From: Silene conica
Lineage: Eukaryota; Streptophyta; Magnoliopsida; Caryophyllales; Caryophyllaceae
DNA length: 64,000 nucleotides
NCBI GenBank assembly: GCA_029255685.2
Contig: CM055320.2
Span: 15,333,111-15,397,110 of the forward strand
Reading direction: 5' to 3'
The notes beneath the pieces are model-generated. The model had not been told where the DNA came from. It saw only the letters and a list, made by a program, of their open reading frames with translations, and searched no databases. Each line of letters starts with the position of its first letter. Positions within the stretch are counted from its first letter, which is position 1. Made by a program: the position numbers and the translations under genes. Shown piece by piece: positions 57,704-64,000 of the stretch.

Positions 57704-59086
57704 ATGATTTCAATCTCATTATATCTTTCCATTATCGGTGGTAATATGAAAAGTCGCCAAAACCCTAATCCCAACCACAACCATGATGAGACCGGAGAGG
57801 AGGACGTGCAAATTGAGCCAACTTTTGTGTGGGACGTGGGGGATAATTCGAATGGAGATAAACCTCTCACGCATCTCTTGCTAGGACGAATCTGGACGTC
57901 GAAAACGATTAACGTGAAGGCCGCAATCGAGACTATGTCAAAACTTTGGAACACAAAAGGTAACGTTCTTGGTAACCTAATCGATAGTAAAAGTAAAATA
58001 TTTTTGTTTAAATTCGCTGAGGAGAAAGACAAAGCTAAAGTTATCGAGGGCCAGCCATGGCACTTCGATAAGTTTATATGGTGTTTTAATGAACCGGACG
58101 AGGAAGGGAAATTAACGGATACCCCGCTCTTCCATGTCCCGTTGTGGGCAAGGGTGGATGACTTACCAGTGAAGGGTAGGACGAATATGGAGAATATACG
58201 GAGGATTGGGATGCAACTCGGGACGTTTGTCAACATTGATGAAGCCCCATTCCCTGAGATGGAGCGAGCGATACGTATTCGGATAATCCATGACGTTCGA
58301 AAATGTTTGAAAGACCTAGTCAAAATTCAGATGCCTAATGGGAATACAACCGAGTTTGATGTGAAGTACGAGAAGTTATCGACGTATTGCTATGGATGCG
58401 GGGTGCTAGGACATGGAGAAAAGGATTGCGATGAGGGTCCATATGAGAGTGGTGAATTACGGTATGGAGAGACGTTGAGGGCTTCGCCTTGGAAGGTAGT
58501 GAAAACTAATGTGGAGGTAAAAGGTAGATGTTCGAAGTCGTTGAATGAGGCCCTAGATAAGGAGAGTAAGATGAGGGAGGAAGAGGCTGTTCTTGAGATG
58601 ATTGAGAGGCTAAATCAAATTGCTATTAAGTCTAAGGGATCCAAAAATCTAGCGAAAGTGATAAATGATATTCTTCCCTTAGTCCCCAATTCTAATAGGG
58701 AGAATGGTGATGGTGGAGAAGGAGAGGGGGCTAGTCCAGCTGTGAGTGGGGAGAAGGGAGAACAGAGGCAAGAGACTGGGCTACACAATCAGAAGAACGG
58801 GATGTCGGGGTGTGATAGTGAGGAGGTTATGCAAGTAGATAAGGTAGGTGGGGGAGATCAGAGGGAAAGATGGAAATGGCGTCGTGTGGAGAGGGATAAG
58901 GGGGAGGAAGTAAGGGGCACTAGGAGTATGGAATATAGCGAGAAGAAGAGAAAACAAGGGGAAATGGATAATACACAATGGGTTGGGGAGAGCGCGCAAG
59001 AGAGTCACATGAAAAAACTTTGTTTGATGGGTGTTCCTTCACCCGAGGCGGAGGTTGAGACGACTCAACCCCGCCGGGCATTATGA
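57704..59086 (+). CDS. LINE 2 ORF1: DUF4283 plus CCHC nucleic-acid-binding protein
   Basis: Open for 460 residues. An internal Met at 57746 (MKSRQNPNPNH) is an alternative start, since the first 14 residues look unconserved. The DUF4283 (RRM-like) domain spans about residues 60-180 (RIWTSKTINVKAAIETMSKLW, LFKFAEEKDKAKVIEGQPWHFD). The zf-CCHC_4 knuckle is CYGCGVLGHGEKDC (58386-58430). The C-terminal half is Lys/Glu-rich and low-complexity. ORF1 coats LINE RNA and acts as a chaperone in retrotransposition. It is intact and ends TGA at 59084-59086, sharing ATGA with ORF2. Confidence 0.92.
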   Translation: MISISLYLSIIGGNMKSRQNPNPNHNHDETGEEDVQIEPTFVWDVGDNSNGDKPLTHLLLGRIWTSKTINVKAAIETMSKLWNTKGNVLGNLIDSKSKIFLFKFAEEKDKAKVIEGQPWHFDKFIWCFNEPDEEGKLTDTPLFHVPLWARVDDLPVKGRTNMENIRRIGMQLGTFVNIDEAPFPEMERAIRIRIIHDVRKCLKDLVKIQMPNGNTTEFDVKYEKLSTYCYGCGVLGHGEKDCDEGPYESGELRYGETLRASPWKVVKTNVEVKGRCSKSLNEALDKESKMREEEAVLEMIERLNQIAIKSKGSKNLAKVINDILPLVPNSNRENGDGGEGEGASPAVSGEKGEQRQETGLHNQKNGMSGCDSEEVMQVDKVGGGDQRERWKWRRVERDKGEEVRGTRSMEYSEKKRKQGEMDNTQWVGESAQESHMKKLCLMGVPSPEAEVETTQPRRAL

Positions 59087-62000
59087 ATTGTTTAAGCCTT
59101 AACTGCAGGGGGCTGGGCAACCCCGATGCAGTAGGCGGGCTCCGGAACCTTATTCGGAGAGAGGCCCCAACTATTGTTTTTTTGAGTGAAACAAAGCTTA
59201 GTGGTGTGGACTTTAGGAGGATAAGGGCCATAATGGATGACTACGAAGGGATCGAAGTTGATAGCGCGGGCCGGTCTGGGGGGTTAGCACTGATGTGGGC
59301 GAGAAGTGTTACGTGCAATTTACGGTCAGCGTCCATTCATCATATTGACGTCGATGTCCAAGGATGTGAAACAGTGTGGCAGTTTACGGGCTTTTATGGG
59401 TGGTCGTCGGTGGGTGATCGTTATTTATCATGGCAACTTTTGAGAGACTTGGCAGTGCAGGATAGAGGAGCATGGATATGTATGGGAGACTTTAACGAGA
59501 TTTTGTACTCTACGGAGATGCTAGGAGGGTCAAGACCACAGTGGCAAATGAATCAATTCCGCGATGCAGTGAATGAGTGTGGTTTTAGGGATGTCACGTT
59601 TGAAGGGTATAGCTTTACATGGGACAATGGACAGAGTGGGGATGATAATAGACAATGCCGCTTGGACCGTGCGTTATGTAACGATGACTGGAATTCTCTA
59701 TATCCGTATGCTCGGGTAACTAATTTGGTTCGGGAGTGGTCTGACCATGCCCCAATCAAACTTGTGTTGGATCACAGAAGTAAGCTGACTGTTAGGCGGG
59801 AGAAAATCTTTCGTTTTGAACAAATTTGGGTATGAGAGAATGGCTGTGAGGATGCGGTCAAGAGAGGCTGGGAGATGGGGTGCGGAAATGTGACGGATGC
59901 CATATCACAATGTACTACTGAGTTAAAGGAGTGGAAGGGTATTTCCATTGGGAAAATTCTGAATTTGCTCAAGAAAAAACGTAAGAGGCTGGAATGGTTG
60001 AACGAAAACGAAAGATCGATACGTTATGTTCAAGAGCGTAAGCAAATTGTGAAAGACATTACACAACTTCTTGCTCAGGAGGAAATCTTTTGGAGACAAA
60101 GATCCCGATCGCTTTGGTTGAAGGAGAGAGACAGAAACTCAAAATATTTCCATCAGAAAGCGACCCAAAGAAAACAACACAATTTCATAGGGAGGATTGA
60201 AGACGAGGACGGGGTCATGCGTGAGGGAAACGAGGAAGTGGCGAGGGTGGCTGTTAATTATTTTCAGAAACTCTTTACAACATCTAATCCTCGTGATTTC
60301 GAAGGATTGCTCGCCCATGTGGCTAATCGGGTTACACCGGAGATGAACATGGGACTAACGTGTGACTATACGGAGGAGGAATTTATGAAAGCTCTTGGCC
60401 AAATACATCCTTTGAAGGCACCAGGCGCAGACGGTATGAACGGTCTTTTCTTTCAAACTTACTGGCATATTGTGGGACCTCTTGTTATACAAACGACCCT
60501 TAGTGTGCTTCGTGGACAGCCGTTTCCGGAAGGCATAAATCATACGAATATTGTGTTAATACCTAAGAAGAAAGCACCGGATAAAATGATGGATTTTCGC
60601 CCGATTAGCTTGTGCAATGTGATATATAAATTGGTATCTAAGGTCCTCGCGAATAGACTGAAAGTATTCCTTGGGGATATAGTGTCAGAAAACCAAAGTG
60701 CGTTCACTCCAGGACGGTTAATAACTGATAATATTCTTGTGGCGTTCGAAATATTCCACCATATGAAAAACACGAGGAATAGGGAAGGCCACATGGCGCT
60801 TAAATTAGATATGTCCAAAGCATATGATCGGGTAGAATGGGATTTCCTTGAACGTGTGCTCCTTCGTATGGGTTTTGATTGTCAATGGGTGAATAGGGTT
60901 ATGCATTGTGTCTCTACGGTCTCTTTTGCGGTGCTTGTAAATGGTCAGCCCTTGGACCACTTTAGACCGAGTAGAGGTCTCCGACAAGGGGACCCCATCT
61001 CACCTTATCTTTTCATCCTGTGTGCAGAGGTGATGTCGAGTCTCATAAGGCGAGCGACTGAAATGCGGACGATTCATGGGATTAAGGTTGCCAATAATTC
61101 GCCAATGGTGTCACATCTACTATTCGCGGATGACAGTCTGTTATTCGTTCGCGCAAACGAAAGAGAGGCTGCCACTGTAAAGAGTATTCTTGTTCAGTAT
61201 GAGATGGCGTCGGGTCAGCGAATTAATTATGACAAGACTACTATTTCCTTCAGTAGAGGTACGAGTCATGAAAGGAAGGAGTTACTTGCTCGGGTTCTGG
61301 GTGTGCGAATTGTGGATGGCCAGGAAAGATATCTTGGTCTACCTACAACTACGGGTAGATCGAAGAAATCGATATCTGATGGTGTCCGGGACAAAATTAG
61401 CAAGAAGTTGCAAGGGTGGAGGGGTAAATTACTCTCGAAAGCAGGAAGGGAAGTGTTAATAAAGGCCGTAGCCCAATCAATCCCTACATATGCTATGAGT
61501 GTGTTCAAATTGCCTAATAATTTTTGTAACGAACTTCGTTTCGTGGTCTCAAGTTTCTGGTGGGGTTCGAATGGAGGAAAACGTAAAATCTCGTGGCTGT
61601 CTTGGAATAAGTTATGTGCTCCGAAATATAAGGGTGGTCTTGGTTTTCACGATTTTAAATTATTCAATGCAGCTCTTTTAGGGAAGCAAGCCTGGCGATT
61701 GGTGACAGAAAGGGAGTGTCTGATGACTCGTGTGTTAGGTGGTAAGTACTTTCCTAATAGTTCGTTTATGAAGGCAAACGTGGGACATAATCCGAGTTTT
61801 ACATGGAGAGGAATATGGGAGGCTAGACAAGTGCTCGATATGGGCATTAGAAGGCGCATGGGTGATGGGCTGAGTACCCGGGTATGGTCTGATCCTTGGG
61901 TTCCTAATACACAATCCCATAAAATTATCTCACCAAGAGGCGACAATGCGGAAGATATGGTGGTTGCAGAGTTATGGCTAGCGAATGGTTCGGGGTGGGA

Positions 62001-63225
62001 CTCACATAAAATTCGCAGAATGTTTCTCCCGTTTGAACAAGAGCGGATTATGAATATTAGAATAAGTGAGAGCAGACCATGTGACTCCTGGTGTTGGGAT
62101 GGTGAGCGAGATAGCAATTATTCAGTCCGTTCGGCATACAAACTTCTTTTACGAAGCAGAGAAAGTGAAGGGTCTGAACAATCTGATTCGCGTGATGATA
62201 AGCGCCTCTGGAACAATATATGGCAGATTCCCGTGTGGCCTCGAATAAAAGTTTTTCTATGGCAACTTTGCAATGATGCTCTGCCAACAAAAGCTAATAT
62301 TGCCAATAGAATTCGAATACCGGATGATGTATGTACTGTCTGCGGCTCACGAAGGGAAACTGGGCTACATCTATTTCGGGATTGTGGGGGCGTGTACGGG
62401 ATATGGGAGGAGCTGGGTCTGAATGTGACAGAGCCACTTGGTGGCGATAAGATTAGAGTCTGGGTGCAGGAACTATGGGACAGATTGGACAGACGGGAAA
62501 GGGAGGAGTTTGCGATTGGATGTTGGGCCATTTGGGAAGCTCGTAACAAAGTTATCTTTGAAAGGGAGGTGTGGGATGAAGGCCAGATTGAGCGCAGGGC
62601 CAGGAGTATCTGTGCAGAAATGCGAGAAGCTGATGGGCAGGGGGAGTTGAGTACAGTGAGGGAGAAAGGTAAGGCGAAGTGGACGCGGCCAAGGAGATGA
62701 GCTGTTAAAATAAATGTGGATGCGGGAGTTATCGAAGGAGTGGGTACGGGGCTGGGCATTGTGTATCGAGATGACCAGGGGAAGCTTATATGGGGCATCA
62801 CGCATCAATTTCGGGAAGTTATGGAGGTCCGAGATGCGGAAGCTTACGCCATATTGCTGGGACTTCAAGAAGCGTGGAAGGTCGGGCATGAGGCAGTGGA
62901 AATTGAAAGTGACTGTTCGTCGGTGATTGAGATTTTGCAGAAGGAGAAGCAATGGCGTAGTGAAGTTTTCTTTATTGTTAATGATATCCGTTTCTTACGT
63001 AATCGTTTTGAGTCAGTAAGTTGGTCTTTTGCTAGTAGATCGGTTAATTGTGTAGCTCATGGTTTGGCTCATGTACGCCCATGGTGCTATGGCCGTAGAG
63101 ATTGGCAATCTCACGTTCCCTTAAACATTTTGTATCTTGTGTTGGTGATTTTGATCACAAAACATTTAAGTGTATTCGGGTTTTCAAACCGAAAACAGTA
63201 TGAGCTTGTGATTGATATAATGTGA
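59083..63225 (+). pseudogene. LINE 2 ORF2: endonuclease, RT, RNase H, two in-frame TGA stops
   Basis: A single frame of 1381 codons with TGA at 59833-59835 (after FRFEQIWV) and 62698-62700 (after WTRPRR). Endonuclease: LNCRGLGNPDAV, SETKLSG, GDFNEILYS, WSDHAPIKL. RT: PLKAPGADGMNGLFF, LIPKKKAPDKMMDFRPISLCN, LKLDMSKAYDRVEWDFL, RGLRQGDPISPYLFILCAEV, HLLFADDSLLF (Asp pair at about 61128-61133). Then KAGREVLIKAVAQSIPTYAMS, zf-RVT (WQIPVWPRIKVFLWQL, CTVCGSRRETGLHLFRDC) and RNase H (NVDAGVIEGVGTGLGIVYRD, RDAEAYAILLGLQEA, IESDCSSVIEIL, NCVAHGLAH). Only two nonsense codons separate this copy from a full-length ORF2, so it is a recent loss. As it stands, translation would end after the endonuclease. 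Confidence 0.94.
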
Positions 63226-63721
63226 GTTATGGGGTGCGGAGTGCACACTCATATAATCGAAATCATCGAGTTCATGGTTAAGTGGATATAATCATGATAA
63301 ATGATATTTATCTTGATTGGCGGTTATTTGGTTGAATTTGGTACAAAACCAACATGCTTATCCACATTTATATATACTTATATTCTAAGTATATATAGAA
63401 GAAGAGAATTCATTCTAACATAAGAAAAAATTCAGATTTGGTAAATACAAAGCAAGATAAAAATTTCATTTAGTAATCTCTTTATCTTTGCCTAGATGAA
63501 GAGGGCATCAACCGTCTTATCCTACAAGGGATTTCGTGTAACCCAAGGCATGAAATAGGGTCGAAATACTCTTAAGGAAAGCGTGCTCTTCGTGATTCGG
63601 TTGATATCCAAGTTTACGATCATTGTCATGGTTACCCTATACCAATTTTATCCAACATCTTGTTGAGACGGATTTGAGTAATGAAAATTAGTCCCGCAAC
63701 GGGGTTCTTCAAAAAAAAAAA
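63226..63721 (+). other. LINE 2 3' UTR with poly(A) tail
   Basis: About 480 bp noncoding, ending ...GGGGTTCTTC and a run of A to about 63721. A short A-tail at this position is typical of plant LINEs. The flanking TATGACAC was not found at the 5' end by eye. Confidence 0.7.
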
Positions 63722-64000
63722 ATATGACACTACAAAAGGAGTATAAGATAACTGGTTATCACTAAGAGAGAGTTGTATTATCATCATCCAAAGAGAAATC
63801 CATCAAAACCAATGGTCCACGCGTTTTCCTCAAAGTTTAGTGCTTCATTTAGGCCACATTATAACTAATTAAATCATTATGCTCCCGTCATTTTACTCAT
63901 CTATTTACCATCAGTCGTTGTAACATAAAGATTAAGGAAGAATGATGAGACTGTTTATGCAATTATGGGTATTGTTATTGAGTGACAAGTAGACAATAGA
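63722..64000. other. Right-edge flank
   Basis: No gene or recognised repeat. Confidence 0.45.

Noticed and set aside
1..64000. CRISPR array or bacterial defence island
   Set aside because: Repeats are tandem or inverted transposon words, not regular spacer-separated repeats; introns, poly(A) tails and LTR elements show plant nuclear DNA.

Overview
This is a transposon-dominated stretch of plant nuclear DNA, almost certainly from a eudicot. It is AT-rich and holds Ty1/copia elements, plant L1-type LINEs with DUF4283/CCHC ORF1, two CACTA elements, Helitron termini, hAT, Tourist and Stowaway MITEs, and a single intron-containing host gene. The MITE repertoire is compatible with Caryophyllales, but that placement is only a guess. 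No bacterial, organellar, rRNA, tRNA-gene or CRISPR features are visible.

Layout. 1-6856: the 3' part of a Sirevirus-type copia element on + (end of pol, a broken env-like extra ORF, three polypurine tracts, LTR), joined tail-to-tail to an inverted LTR of the same family. The + LTR carries a SINE that the inverted LTR lacks. 6857-10549: gag, protease, integrase and half of RT of an Ale/Retrofit-like copia on -, cut by the inverted LTR. 10823-16648: three Helitron-like elements head-to-tail on -, containing two hAT-like MITEs and a long foldback element. 17330-22072: a non-autonomous CACTA element with a captured prohibitin gene fragment. 22125-22823: two Tourist-like MITEs in opposite orientation. 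23922-36547: a second CACTA element (truncated TNP2 plus a six-exon TNPA/Ptta-like gene on -) split by a complete gag-only LTR retrotransposon (24587-32772). 36548-41240: simple repeats, two more Helitron 3' ends and AT-rich DNA.

41243-45118 holds the only convincing host gene: a three-exon SPX-domain protein gene (296 aa, SPX1/2-like, phosphate signalling). Three PHR1-type P1BS motifs lie upstream, two of them just 5' of a TATA-like box, and the presumed 5' UTR is a minisatellite. 46201-49637: a hAT MITE, a CACTA-end fragment, a copia gag-protease remnant and another MITE. 50192-55461: a LINE on -, with one frameshift, one stop and an ORF1 lacking its usual N-terminal domains. 55972-57478: a TIR element with a T-rich minisatellite. 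57704-63721: a nearly full-length LINE on + with only two in-frame stops.

The transposon genes are mostly dead, through nonsense codons (chiefly TGA), homopolymer frameshifts and truncation. The SPX gene has an uninterrupted reading frame and canonical splice sites. Coordinates of splice sites, TIRs, TSDs and LTR ends were read by eye from the sequence; family assignments rest on recalled motifs, not on database searches.
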